From Arminella tubonensis (GTDB lineage Bacteria > Pseudomonadota > Alphaproteobacteria > Rhizobiales > Rhizobiaceae), in assembly GCF_003240585.1 (NCBI RefSeq), contig NZ_PCDP01000039.1:55118-119117 (forward strand): a stretch of 64,000 bases of DNA, given 5' to 3'. Positions 36,102-43,475 of this stretch are shown here, one piece after another. Position 1 is the stretch's first letter. Every line of letters begins with the position of its first letter. A program made the position numbers and the translations under genes. The notes beneath the pieces were generated by a model. That model searched no databases and was not told where the DNA came from. It saw only the letters and a program-made list of their open reading frames with translations.

Positions 36102-36125
36102 AACGCACGAAATGTGGAGCCCGCG

Positions 36126-36215
36126 ATGAAAAGCTTATGCGAAAGATTTGGAATCTATCGTCCTGACCGCGGCGGCCATTTGCTGCACGTCGACCTCATC
36201 GATGGGAGGTCGTGA
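36126..36215 (+). CDS. 29-residue ORF coupled to the next small gene
   Basis: A short frame, polar and slightly basic, starting 24 bp after an EcfG-type promoter. Its TGA (36213-36215) overlaps the ATG of the following membrane protein by one base. The ORF contains the GGGAGG that serves as ribosome-binding site of the next gene, so it may be a leader peptide coupling translation. No family recognised; it could be untranslated leader. Confidence 0.3.
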   Translation: MKSLCERFGIYRPDRGGHLLHVDLIDGRS

Positions 36216-36373
36216 TGGCGCTTTTCATTCTCGCTTCGGCCTACCTTGTGACAGCTTTGGGGCTGGTCTTGATCATCGACCGCATCGTCGGGGTCATGTT
36301 CCGCGCGCCGGATGAGAATGTGCGGGCGTCCCCCGATGCCATTGCCGCAAAATTGCTTCGCCGGGTCAAGTGA
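36215..36373 (+). CDS. 52-residue single-pass membrane protein
   Basis: The N-terminus is one hydrophobic helix (FILASAYLVTALGLVLIIDRIVGVMF), followed by a short charged cytoplasmic tail. GGGAGG at 36204-36209 lies 5 nt before the ATG, a strong ribosome-binding site, and an EcfG-type promoter lies 114 bp upstream. It is too short for standard gene finding. No family is recognised; it is probably a small stress-induced membrane protein. Confidence 0.6.
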   Translation: MALFILASAYLVTALGLVLIIDRIVGVMFRAPDENVRASPDAIAAKLLRRVK

Positions 36374-36480
36374 GCGCAGCCAGTCAGTCGTGAGCGTCAT
36401 GGATGCGCGCCGCATGTTCAATTCATGCTCAGTCCCGCTATCTGCGATCGGCCGAGCGGCCTGTTGCGCAGCAGGGGTCG

Positions 36481-36505
36481 GGAACCTTTAACCGGGAAAT
36501 CGGTT
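36481..36505 (+). promoter_or_regulatory. EcfG-type promoter upstream of the 36539 gene
   Basis: GGAAC (36481-36485), 17 bp, GTT (36503-36505), 33 bp before the ATG. Confidence 0.65.
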
Positions 36506-36538
36506 TGAAGGACGAAGGTTTCGGATCGGAGAGGCATC

Positions 36539-36856
36539 ATGCCCCCAGATGACAAATCCAGTTATACGGACAAGCGGAAGCGGAAGGCAGAACACGTCAA
36601 GGAGGGCTACTTAAGGCGTGGCGTTTCCGAAGGGAAGGCCGAACGCCGCGCTTGGGCCACAGTGAATAAAGAAAGCCGCGGTGGAAAAAATTCCGGCTCC
36701 AGTCGCGGTCATGCCGAAAGCCACGCGTCGTCAGAAAAAGGCGGCAGGATCGCAGGCAAGGCCGCGGCCCCACGCAGCGCGCCCACCGTTCGGCCTCGGC
36801 AAAGAAGGCAGCTGCAACCCGCAAACGCAATGCTGAGCACGCCCGTCATTGAGTGA
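36539..36856 (+). CDS. Small basic stress protein of the 'plasmid stabilization' annotation group, C-terminus frameshifted
   Basis: The first 80 or so residues (YTDKRKRKAEHVKEGYLRRGVSEGKAERRAWATVNKESRGGKNSG) match a small rhizobial family often labelled plasmid stabilization protein, with no proven role in plasmids. The usual Lys/Ala-rich C-terminus (AHRSASAKKAAATRKRNAEHARH) is encoded in the next frame and would stop at 36850-36852, implying loss of one base near 36779. In the frame as given the protein ends differently at 36856. The N-terminal helix-rich domain is intact. It has its own EcfG-type promoter. Confidence 0.7.
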   Translation: MPPDDKSSYTDKRKRKAEHVKEGYLRRGVSEGKAERRAWATVNKESRGGKNSGSSRGHAESHASSEKGGRIAGKAAAPRSAPTVRPRQRRQLQPANAMLSTPVIE

Positions 36857-36905
36857 AGGCGCAGCCGGGATAAATGTCCGGGATATCGAGAGCAAGGGCC
36901 ATTGA

Positions 36906-37643
36906 ATGCCATATGAACTTTACTATTGGGACGGCATTCAGGGCCGAGGAGAATTCGTCCGGTTGGCACTCGAGGAGGCCGGTGCGGCCTATGTCGACGC
37001 AAGCCGTGGCTCCGAGAAGTATGGCCTGGGAACGGCGGCGATGGTCAGGATATTGAGGAGCAAGGCAGAGGTGCATATCCCGTTCGCACCGCCCTTTCTG
37101 CGAGACGGCGACCTATTGATATCGCATGTCGCCAATATCCTCATGTATCTTGGCCCCAAACTTGGATTGGCGCCTGAAGACGAGGCTGAGCGCTACGTTG
37201 CCAACGGCCTGCAATTGACGATTACGGATTTTGTCGCGGAGGTGCACGACACGCATCATCCGATCGCGACGTCGCACGATTACGAGGACCAGAAGCGGGA
37301 GGCAAAAGCCCGCTCGATGGATTTCATTGAGAATCGGATGCCAAGGTTTCTCGGCTATTTCGAGCGCGTCATGCAGCAGAATCCTAAGGGCCCGAAGCAC
37401 GTCATCGGCGAAGGGCTGAGCTATGTCGACCTCTCTCTGTTCCAGGTCGTCGAGGGCCTGAGATACGCTTTTCCCAACGCCATGGCCCGCTTCGCGATGA
37501 TCTATCCCTCACTGGCGGCGCTGCACGAACTGGTCGCCAAACGACCCAACATTGCTGCCTATCTCCTTTCGGAGCGTCGGCTTGCCTTTAACGAGGACGA
37601 CATCTTTCGCCACTATCCGGAACTCGACAAGGATGCCTCGTAG
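36906..37643 (+). CDS. Glutathione S-transferase family protein
   Basis: A 245-residue protein with a thioredoxin-like N-terminal domain (YELYYWDGIQGRGEFVRLALEEAGAAYVD, residues ~2-31, and PFAPPFLRDGDLLISHVANILMYLG) and an all-helical C-terminal domain (HVIGEGLSYVDLSLFQVVEGLRYAFPNAM). It is likely a cytosolic GST acting on electrophiles or as a peroxidase. It overlaps no neighbour; the next gene starts 22 bp downstream. Confidence 0.88.
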   Translation: MPYELYYWDGIQGRGEFVRLALEEAGAAYVDASRGSEKYGLGTAAMVRILRSKAEVHIPFAPPFLRDGDLLISHVANILMYLGPKLGLAPEDEAERYVANGLQLTITDFVAEVHDTHHPIATSHDYEDQKREAKARSMDFIENRMPRFLGYFERVMQQNPKGPKHVIGEGLSYVDLSLFQVVEGLRYAFPNAMARFAMIYPSLAALHELVAKRPNIAAYLLSERRLAFNEDDIFRHYPELDKDAS

Positions 37644-37665
37644 GCGCCCGCGAGGTATAGGGACG

Positions 37666-38036
37666 ATGAGACAACCGCTGAAACTACATTTTCATGCCGC
37701 GTCGCATGCGACCACGCGATGGGTCGGTAGCGCGGTCTCGCTTGCGATTTTGATGGCCGCGACCGCAGCATGGCTGGGTTTCGGCTATATCAGAGGCTTT
37801 CCAGAAAGCTGGTTTCTGTTGACCAACATCCCTGCCACAATCACGATATTTCTCGTTCTGCTGCTGCTGCGCCATGCCAGGACGCAGAACATCCGGGCCA
37901 TACACACCAAGATCGACGAACTGATCCGCTCAAGCGACGCCGGCAATCATCTCATCGCGTCGAACATCTGGCCGAGGAATCGCTTGAAGCCTTTCGCGCC
38001 GTGCACCAGCACCTGGCGAAGGATGGAGGCGACTAG
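37666..38036 (+). pseudogene. Low-affinity iron permease family gene with a single-base frameshift
   Basis: The N-terminal 97 or so residues are in frame: a hydrophilic start, two membrane helices (SAVSLAILMAATAAWLGFGY; IPATITIFLVLLLL) and the family-typical TKIDELIRSSDAGNHLI. The expected tail, VEHLAEESLEAFRAVHQHL, continues in another frame from 37959 and stops at 38034-38036, so one base is missing near 37957. Without correction the protein ends at 38064 with an unrelated tail that runs into the convergent gene. The two helices are intact, so partial function is possible; a sequencing error is the other explanation. Confidence 0.7.
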
Positions 38037-38461
38037 GCCGGTTTCGGCAGCGAGCGAGCTTTAGCTTTCGGTCGCTTGGCATTGTCGTCCATTGGATCGA
38101 CTGCAGCTCTCGCTTCGGCGATGCAATCCTTGCTCATCTCCAGCAGTTGCTGCTCGTCGAGTTTCTCAACGCCGACGAACCGGTTGGATGCCTTGCTCGT
38201 CAGGATCAGTTCGTCAAGTTTCGCCTGTAGCGCCTTGCCGTCCCGATTTTGAGAATGCTGCAGGACGAATACCATCAGGAACGTCACGATCGTCGTGCTC
38301 GTGTTGATGACGAGCTGCCAGGTCTCAGAATAACTGAAGATCGGACCGGTGACTGCCCAGGCAAGCACCAGCAAGAAAGCGGCCGCAAACGTCAACGGCC
38401 TTCCGGACCAGTCCGACACAATGCTTGCGAACCGCGAGAACAGACTTCTGTTTTGGGTCAA
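38033..38461 (-). CDS. Low-affinity iron permease family protein
   Basis: A 142-residue protein of Pfam Iron_permease: two helices (PLTFAAAFLLVLAWAVTGPIF; TWQLVINTSTTIVTFLMVFVLQ) and the conserved HSQNRDGKALQAKLDELILTSKASNRFVGVEKLDEQQL. Bacterial members are of unknown function despite the name. It is tail to tail with the paralogous gene at 37666, overlapping its corrected end by 4 bp. Confidence 0.85.
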   Translation of the reverse strand: MTQNRSLFSRFASIVSDWSGRPLTFAAAFLLVLAWAVTGPIFSYSETWQLVINTSTTIVTFLMVFVLQHSQNRDGKALQAKLDELILTSKASNRFVGVEKLDEQQLLEMSKDCIAEARAAVDPMDDNAKRPKAKARSLPKPA

Positions 38462-38478
38462 CTGCGCTCACCGCCTAT

Positions 38479-38643
38479 TTAGTTTCCGAACCGGGCTTGC
38501 AAGAACGCGGTCTGAACGGAAGTCTGCTGCAAACGAGCGGTCTTTTGCGCCGCAACGGGGGTGACAGGATACCAGTTGTAACCAACGATCAGAATGACCG
38601 CGACGACAAAGCCGAAGGCGATAGAGGAAAAACGCGCGAGCAT
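38479..38643 (-). CDS. 54-residue small membrane or exported protein
   Basis: One N-terminal hydrophobic helix (FSSIAFGFVVAVILIVGY) and a polar Gln/Ala-rich tail (VAAQKTARLQQTSVQTAFLQ). AAGGAG lies 8 nt upstream of the ATG at 38643. An EcfG-type promoter lies 25-50 bp upstream on this strand. It may be anchored in the inner membrane with a periplasmic tail. No known family recognised. Confidence 0.6.
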   Translation of the reverse strand: MLARFSSIAFGFVVAVILIVGYNWYPVTPVAAQKTARLQQTSVQTAFLQARFGN

Positions 38644-38667
38644 GGCTGCAACTCCTTGTGTCACATA

Positions 38668-38693
38668 AACTCGCGCAACGGTTCGAAAGTTCC
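38668..38693 (-). promoter_or_regulatory. EcfG-type promoter (18-bp spacing) for the small membrane protein
   Basis: Minus-strand GGAAC (plus 38689-38693) and GTT (plus 38668-38670), 18 bp apart, at the wider end of the spacing range. Confidence 0.5.
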
Positions 38694-38741
38694 AGAGCTT
38701 GAAACTAAATCGTGGAAGCCGTCGCCAGGCTTAAGGTGAAA

Positions 38742-38763
38742 TAGCGCACTCATTAGTGCGCTA
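38742..38763. repeat. 9-bp perfect inverted repeat in the 38.7-39.0 kb gap
   Basis: TAGCGCACT (38742-38750), CATT, AGTGCGCTA (38755-38763). It could be an operator or a hairpin; no T-run follows. The rest of 38694-39047 (about 350 bases) shows no gene or RNA I can support. Confidence 0.5.
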
Positions 38764-39047
38764 GCATTTCGGCCATCGTCGCAATACCTGAAACAATTGG
38801 CATCACCGACCGCCCGGCGATATTGCCGCCAGAGATTATTTCCTGATTTGTAATCAGACAGATACGCTTCAGCAATGACGGAAATACCTGCAAAATCCGC
38901 CGAATTAAGCAGTTTTTAAGCAGCATATACTATGAGGAAATCTGCGGCGAAGCATCCGCCGCCCAGCGCCCGGGCCAACGATAGTTCGGGCGACAACCAA
39001 GACTGATCGATCCAGCGACTTGCATCGATGATCAACCGTCAAAGGTA

Positions 39048-39467
39048 TTGATCGAATTCATCGATGTCGTATTCAGAGCGAATGGATGGACGAATCGTTT
39101 GAAGCATAAAGAACCAATACCTGGCAGTGACAGCACTGCCGCTCAGCGGCGCACTGCCGCAGCCAACGCGTTCGAGCAGGCACGCCAACGCGGCACGCCC
39201 GTGGAGGACGACCCGCGCTTTCTGTCCTGGATCGATCAATGGGTTGCCGGCGACATGACGATGGTGGAGGTCAGGCAACGCTACGGCCAGCTGCAGTCGG
39301 CCCGACGGATGGCCCGCAAAATGCACATGCCCGGGGTCACTCCCCTGCCCGACGTGGCGTCGGAACCCCAAGGTATTTCGGACAGTCACTTCACGTTCGA
39401 CGAGGCAGAGCTCAACCGCATACTGCAATCGGAAATCGACGACGAGACACCGGCGCGAAACGGCTAG
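39048..39467 (+). CDS. Hypothetical protein, about 139 residues
   Basis: No family recognised. The central part is hydrophilic and helical (RTAAANAFEQARQRG, DPRFLSWIDQWVAGDMTMVEVRQRYGQLQSARRMARKM) and the tail is acidic. The DPRFLxWIDxWVxGxMTxxEVRxRY pattern resembles small rhizobial proteins of unknown function. The frame starts with TTG at 39048 next to AAAGG; another TTG lies at 39099, and no ATG exists in the first half, so the start is uncertain. Confidence 0.5.
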   Translation: MIEFIDVVFRANGWTNRLKHKEPIPGSDSTAAQRRTAAANAFEQARQRGTPVEDDPRFLSWIDQWVAGDMTMVEVRQRYGQLQSARRMARKMHMPGVTPLPDVASEPQGISDSHFTFDEAELNRILQSEIDDETPARNG

Positions 39468-39513
39468 ACCATTGGGGATTTCGTGTCGTTGGCAGTTGAG
39501 CGCCTAAACTCAG

Positions 39514-40608
39514 CTATGCCGCAAGTGCCGTCTCCACCCGGTTGCGGCCATTCCTTTTGGCGATATAAAGTGCCGCGTCCGCTGCCTTCAACGCGTGCTC
39601 GACACCGGTCGTGCTGATATTGGCCCCGGCGGCGCCCAGGCTGACCGTCACCCGCATATTGGGATTTGTGCCGGCAAATTCGTGCGCCTCGATCCGCCGA
39701 CGGATTTTTTCAGCAACAATGACTGCCCTGGTATGATCCACTCCGGGTAGCAGGACGGCGATTTCCTCGCCACCGAACCGCGCAACAACATCGGATTTCC
39801 GAACGCAATTGCTGACGATCGAGGCGACATCGGCAAGGACACCATCGCCAGTATCGTGACCATATGTATCGTTGACCGATTTGAAATGATCGATGTCGAT
39901 CATAATCACCGAATAGTTTCCGTCGGGATTTTGCGCGGGCGCCAGAACGTTTGCCGCCTTGGCATCAAAGGACCGCCTGTTGGCCAGCTTGGTCAACGGA
40001 TCGACTGCTGCGTCGCGCTCAAGGGTTCTGAAAAGCCGCAGGCCTTTCCGCTCGTGGGAAAGGAAGTCGTGGAGGATCAGGACGCCGACGATGTTTACGG
40101 CGTTCACGGATAGCAGAACCCTCCAGCTCAACATCGCCAGGGCAGCGTGCGGCAGCGCAACGATCGAGATCGTCGACAGCGAAGAAGCGAGCCCAAGGCT
40201 GGCGGCCTTGGAAAGGCGCAACTTAAAGAAGCGGTTCGGGATCCGGCCCACCAATATTCCAGCCGCTGCGACGATCAAAATGCCTATCGTGCCCGACGTC
40301 GCACCCGCGCCGCCGAGCCAAAGCCGATAGCCTCCAATCACCGCCGTCGTGATGATAGCTCCGGGGAGGCCCGAGAACGTGTAGGCCAGCGCCAGCACCG
40401 GAACGCGCCCATCGTAAAATATCCCCGGCGCGAACGTGATCGGGTCGCTCATCGAGACGAAGCCCGCAGCAGCAAACAACAGACCGACGCAGATGTCGGT
40501 CGAAAGGCCGCCTGACGTCACTCGGATCACTTTGGAAAATGCAAGTATGATCAGCGCCGAAAAGGCCAGACCTCGGAAGAGACCGATAAAAAGCCAACTG
40601 TCATCCAT
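39514..40608 (-). CDS. Diguanylate cyclase with N-terminal 5TM sensor
   Basis: A 364-residue protein. Residues 1-180 hold five or more membrane helices with the pattern FAPGIFYDGRVPVLALAYTFSGLPGAIIT of 5TM-5TMR_LYT sensors; residues ~195-360 are a GGDEF domain with active site GGEEI and an RxxD inhibitory site (RKSD) five residues before it. It should make cyclic di-GMP from two GTP, with product inhibition. DPLTKLANRRSFD and the metal-binding DIDHFKSVNDTYGH are intact, so it is probably active. It stands alone between unrelated genes. Confidence 0.9.
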   Translation of the reverse strand: MDDSWLFIGLFRGLAFSALIILAFSKVIRVTSGGLSTDICVGLLFAAAGFVSMSDPITFAPGIFYDGRVPVLALAYTFSGLPGAIITTAVIGGYRLWLGGAGATSGTIGILIVAAAGILVGRIPNRFFKLRLSKAASLGLASSLSTISIVALPHAALAMLSWRVLLSVNAVNIVGVLILHDFLSHERKGLRLFRTLERDAAVDPLTKLANRRSFDAKAANVLAPAQNPDGNYSVIMIDIDHFKSVNDTYGHDTGDGVLADVASIVSNCVRKSDVVARFGGEEIAVLLPGVDHTRAVIVAEKIRRRIEAHEFAGTNPNMRVTVSLGAAGANISTTGVEHALKAADAALYIAKRNGRNRVETALAA

Positions 40609-40875
40609 TCAGTCACTCACATTATTGGATTGAACACGTGGCTAACGTAAGGGCCGTCAATCATCGTAAAACTAAATGTCGCTTGGGATCAATCAACGCT
40701 GATAGAGCATATTCGCATATCAGGGTAAAGAAACCGCGCAGTGCCTCTCCCGTTTCGACAGCGCTCCTGCCACTGCGCGCGAACCACCGAATTGGCTTTG
40801 TGATCTGGACACGGGGCATGCTAGTCCCATAATCTTCTAGCCAAATCCAAACCAGAATGTGTTCCGGCTTCACTG

Positions 40876-41490
40876 ATGAACAAGATCGACCTCCAGGCAA
40901 ATGCGGAAGACAACGACGAGCGAGCGTTTGTCCCCGCTCGTCTTGGAACGCGTCTGCGCCTCGCTCGACAGACGCTGGGCATGACTCTCAAGGCACTGGC
41001 CAAAGCCGCCGACTGCTCCGAAAGCCTGCTGTCGAAGATCGAGAACGGCAAGGCATCGCCGTCGTTGCCCATGCTTCATAGGCTGGTTGAGGTCCTCGGC
41101 ACCAACATCGGCTGGATGTTTGAGGAAACCGACGGCGACGAGGGCATTATCTTTCGCGCCGGCACGCGCCCGCTCATCGCTCTCGATCCGCTGCGCCGCG
41201 GCGAAGGCATATCGCTCGAACGTATCATTCCCTACTCGGCGGGACATTTGCTACAATGCAATATCCATCACATCGAAGCGGGTGGTGAGAGCGCAGGTCC
41301 TATCCAGCATTCCGGCGAAGAGGTCGGATATGTGCTTACGGGTTCGATCGAATTGATGGTGGCCGAGCGAACCTTCAAGCTTTCAGCGGGTGACGCGTTT
41401 GTGTTCAAGTCGGAGCTGCCGCACTGGTATCGCAACGTCGGAGGGGATCGCGCCAGCATTTTTTGGGTGAATACGCCCGCGACATTCTGA
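40876..41490 (+). CDS. XRE-family regulator with C-terminal cupin
   Basis: A 204-residue regulator. The HTH_3 domain spans residues ~22-77 (LGTRLRLARQTLGMTLKALAKAADCSESLLSKIENGKASPSLPMLHRLVEVLG) and a Cupin_2 domain ~130-200 (EAGGESAGPIQHSGEEVGYVLTGSIELMV, LSAGDAFVFKSELPHWYRN). Such proteins sense a small molecule in the cupin and often control an adjacent catabolic operon. It lies 157 bp upstream of the ABC/phosphotriesterase operon on the same strand, whose promoter carries a doubled palindrome. I see no copy of that palindrome before this gene. Confidence 0.9.
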   Translation: MNKIDLQANAEDNDERAFVPARLGTRLRLARQTLGMTLKALAKAADCSESLLSKIENGKASPSLPMLHRLVEVLGTNIGWMFEETDGDEGIIFRAGTRPLIALDPLRRGEGISLERIIPYSAGHLLQCNIHHIEAGGESAGPIQHSGEEVGYVLTGSIELMVAERTFKLSAGDAFVFKSELPHWYRNVGGDRASIFWVNTPATF

Positions 41491-41551
41491 GACGACTAGG
41501 CGGTTCGTAGGACTGGCTAAAGATATATTCTCGCACTCCCCGTTTCGTGTT

Positions 41552-41590
41552 TTCAAGTAACTTGACAACCATTCAAGTCTCTTGAATTAT
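41552..41590 (+). promoter_or_regulatory. Promoter with two TTCAAG-N3-CTTGA palindromes
   Basis: Promoter: TTGACA (41562-41567), 17-bp spacer, AATTAT (41585-41590). Palindrome 1: TTCAAG-TAA-CTTGAC (41552-41566), over the -35. Palindrome 2: TTCAAG-TCT-CTTGAA (41572-41586), reaching the -10. The centres are 20 bp apart, two helical turns. The layout is that of a repressor-controlled promoter; the upstream XRE-cupin protein is the likely ligand. Confidence 0.7.
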
Positions 41591-41647
41591 GCCGATGCTT
41601 GATGCCAATGAGCCCGGTCACGGGCCTTTCCGAAAAGGGGAACTACA

Positions 41648-42589
41648 ATGCGATTTTCCAGATATCTCACGGCCTGCACGATATCCGCGTCCCTGATGCT
41701 CGCCTTCGGCTCTGCATCGGCAATGGCGGAAACCTTCGCGCTGGTAACGATCAACCAGCAGGCACTATTCTTCAACCAGATCAACGATGGGGCAAAGGCC
41801 GCAGCGAAAACTGCCGGCGCCGACCTCGTCATCTTCAATGCCAACAACGTCCCGAGCGCGCAGAACGACGCCATCGAGACCTACATCACGCAGAAGGTCG
41901 ACGGTATCATTCTTGTCGCGATCGATGTCAACGGTGTGAAGCCCGCCGTCACCGCGGCTAAAAAGGCCGGCATTCCTGTTATCGCAATCGACGCACAGAT
42001 CCCTGATGGCGACAACATCGCCTTCGTCGGCGTCGACAACACCAAGGCCGGCGGCGATATCGGCAAATTCTATGCCGATTATGTCAAGGCCAATATGGGC
42101 GGCTCGGCCAAGATCGGCGTTGTCGGCGCGCTCAATTCCTTCATCCAGAACCAGCGTCTCGACGGCTTCAAGAAAGCAGTTGCCGACAGCGGCGAGAAGG
42201 TGACCTTCCTCGATACGGTCGACGGCCAGAACGTCCAGGACGTCGCGCTCAGCGCCGCCGAAAACCTGATGACGGCCAATCCCGATATGACGACGCTCTA
42301 TGCGACCGGCGAACCGGCATTGCTCGGCGCTGTCTCCGCTGTCACCAGCCAGGGTCGTACCGGCGACGTCAAAGTTTTCGGCTGGGATCTGACGAAACAG
42401 GCGATCGAGGGTATCGACCAGGGTTGGGTCACCGCTGTCATCCAGCAGGACCCTGCCGGCGAAGGCAAGGCAGCCGTAGAGGCGCTCGTCAAGGTCAAGA
42501 AGGGCGGCACGATCGACAAGATCATCAATGTCCCCGTCACCATCGTCACCAAGGAAAATGTCGCCGATTTCAAAGGCATGTTCAAGTAG
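41648..42589 (+). CDS. Sugar ABC transporter substrate-binding protein (RbsB type)
   Basis: A 313-residue periplasmic-binding protein of the ribose/galactose group. The signal peptide ends near SASAMAE; the mature part begins FALVTINQQALFFNQINDGAKAAAK, and contains the second-lobe motifs FVGVDNTKAGGDIGKF and VVGALNSFIQNQRLDGF. It binds a sugar or sugar-like solute. It is the first gene of the operon, with a 9-bp hairpin directly behind it. The ligand is unknown. Confidence 0.92.
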   Translation: MRFSRYLTACTISASLMLAFGSASAMAETFALVTINQQALFFNQINDGAKAAAKTAGADLVIFNANNVPSAQNDAIETYITQKVDGIILVAIDVNGVKPAVTAAKKAGIPVIAIDAQIPDGDNIAFVGVDNTKAGGDIGKFYADYVKANMGGSAKIGVVGALNSFIQNQRLDGFKKAVADSGEKVTFLDTVDGQNVQDVALSAAENLMTANPDMTTLYATGEPALLGAVSAVTSQGRTGDVKVFGWDLTKQAIEGIDQGWVTAVIQQDPAGEGKAAVEALVKVKKGGTIDKIINVPVTIVTKENVADFKGMFK

Positions 42590-42604
42590 GCGAATGCGAG
42601 CCGC

Positions 42605-42635
42605 ACGACCGCGGCCGGAATGGTCGCGGTCGTTT
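42605..42635 (+). terminator. Intercistronic hairpin after the substrate-binding protein gene
   Basis: ACGACCGCG (42605-42613) and CGCGGTCGT (42625-42633) with an 11-nt loop, then TTT overlapping the stem end. Such hairpins behind binding-protein genes raise binding-protein mRNA over that of the downstream membrane genes. Confidence 0.55.
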
Positions 42636-42677
42636 CCCAAGCCGCAGGCACAGTGCCCAATGCCAGGTGAGACCAAC

Positions 42678-43475
42678 ATGAACGATCGTCAAAGCTACCG
42701 GGTCAGGATGACCGGTATCTCCAAACGCTATAACACCATTCAAACGCTTGACGACGTATCCCTGACGCTGAAGCCGGGGGAAGTTCTCGGTCTTGTCGGG
42801 GACAACGGCGCCGGCAAGTCGACGCTGAGTAAAGTCCTGTCAGGCGCGGTGATCCCCGATTCCGGATCGATCGAAATCGATGGCAAGGCGGTCGCCTTTG
42901 CGTCGCCGGCAGATTCCCGCGCGGCGCGGGTGGAGATGGTCTACCAGGACCTATCACTTTGCGACAGCGTCGATGTCGCCGGCAATCTGTTTCTCGGGCG
43001 AGAGCCGCGGCGCAAAATGCTCGGCATGCCCTTTCTCGACAAACCGAGGATGCATGGGCAAGCCCGCGAAATGCTCGACCGACTGGGCATCGTCATCGCC
43101 GACACCCGCCTGAAGGTCGAAAACCTGTCCGGAGGTCAGCGTCAGTCGATCGCAATCGGACGCGCGGCCTCCTTCGACCCATCGGTCCTCATCATGGACG
43201 AGCCGACAGCCGCCCTTGCCGTTGCCGAGGTCGAAGCCGTGCTGGACCTGATCCGAACGGTCAGCGCCCGCGGCGTCAGCGTCATCCTCATTACCCATCG
43301 CCTTCAGGACCTGTTCCTTGTCTGCGATCGAATCCAGGTGATGTACGAGGGGCGAAACGTCGCCGAACGCCAGATCGAGGACACCAGCATCGAGGAAGTC
43401 GTCAACCTCATCGTCGGGCGAAAGTTCTCCGCCCGCTCCGCCGGTCGCGGCCAGGACAATGGAGTGCAGGCATGA
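42678..43475 (+). CDS. Sugar ABC transporter ATP-binding protein (single domain)
   Basis: A 265-residue ATPase with Walker A GDNGAGKST, signature LSGGQRQ, Walker B VLIMDEPTAAL and H-loop ITHR. It has only one nucleotide-binding domain, as in the rhizobial fructose importer FrcA, and not the duplicated RbsA form. The frame is open upstream to 42528, but the ATG at 42678 gives the family start. It overlaps the permease gene by ATGA. Confidence 0.92.
   Translation: MNDRQSYRVRMTGISKRYNTIQTLDDVSLTLKPGEVLGLVGDNGAGKSTLSKVLSGAVIPDSGSIEIDGKAVAFASPADSRAARVEMVYQDLSLCDSVDVAGNLFLGREPRRKMLGMPFLDKPRMHGQAREMLDRLGIVIADTRLKVENLSGGQRQSIAIGRAASFDPSVLIMDEPTAALAVAEVEAVLDLIRTVSARGVSVILITHRLQDLFLVCDRIQVMYEGRNVAERQIEDTSIEEVVNLIVGRKFSARSAGRGQDNGVQA

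Noticed and set aside
36539..36856. Reading the 'plasmid stabilization' label as evidence that the window is a plasmid
   Set aside because: The name is an annotation habit for a small stress protein family; no replication or partition gene is seen.
38742..38763. The 9-bp inverted repeat as an intrinsic terminator
   Set aside because: No T-run follows on either strand and no gene ends close enough; kept only as a repeat.
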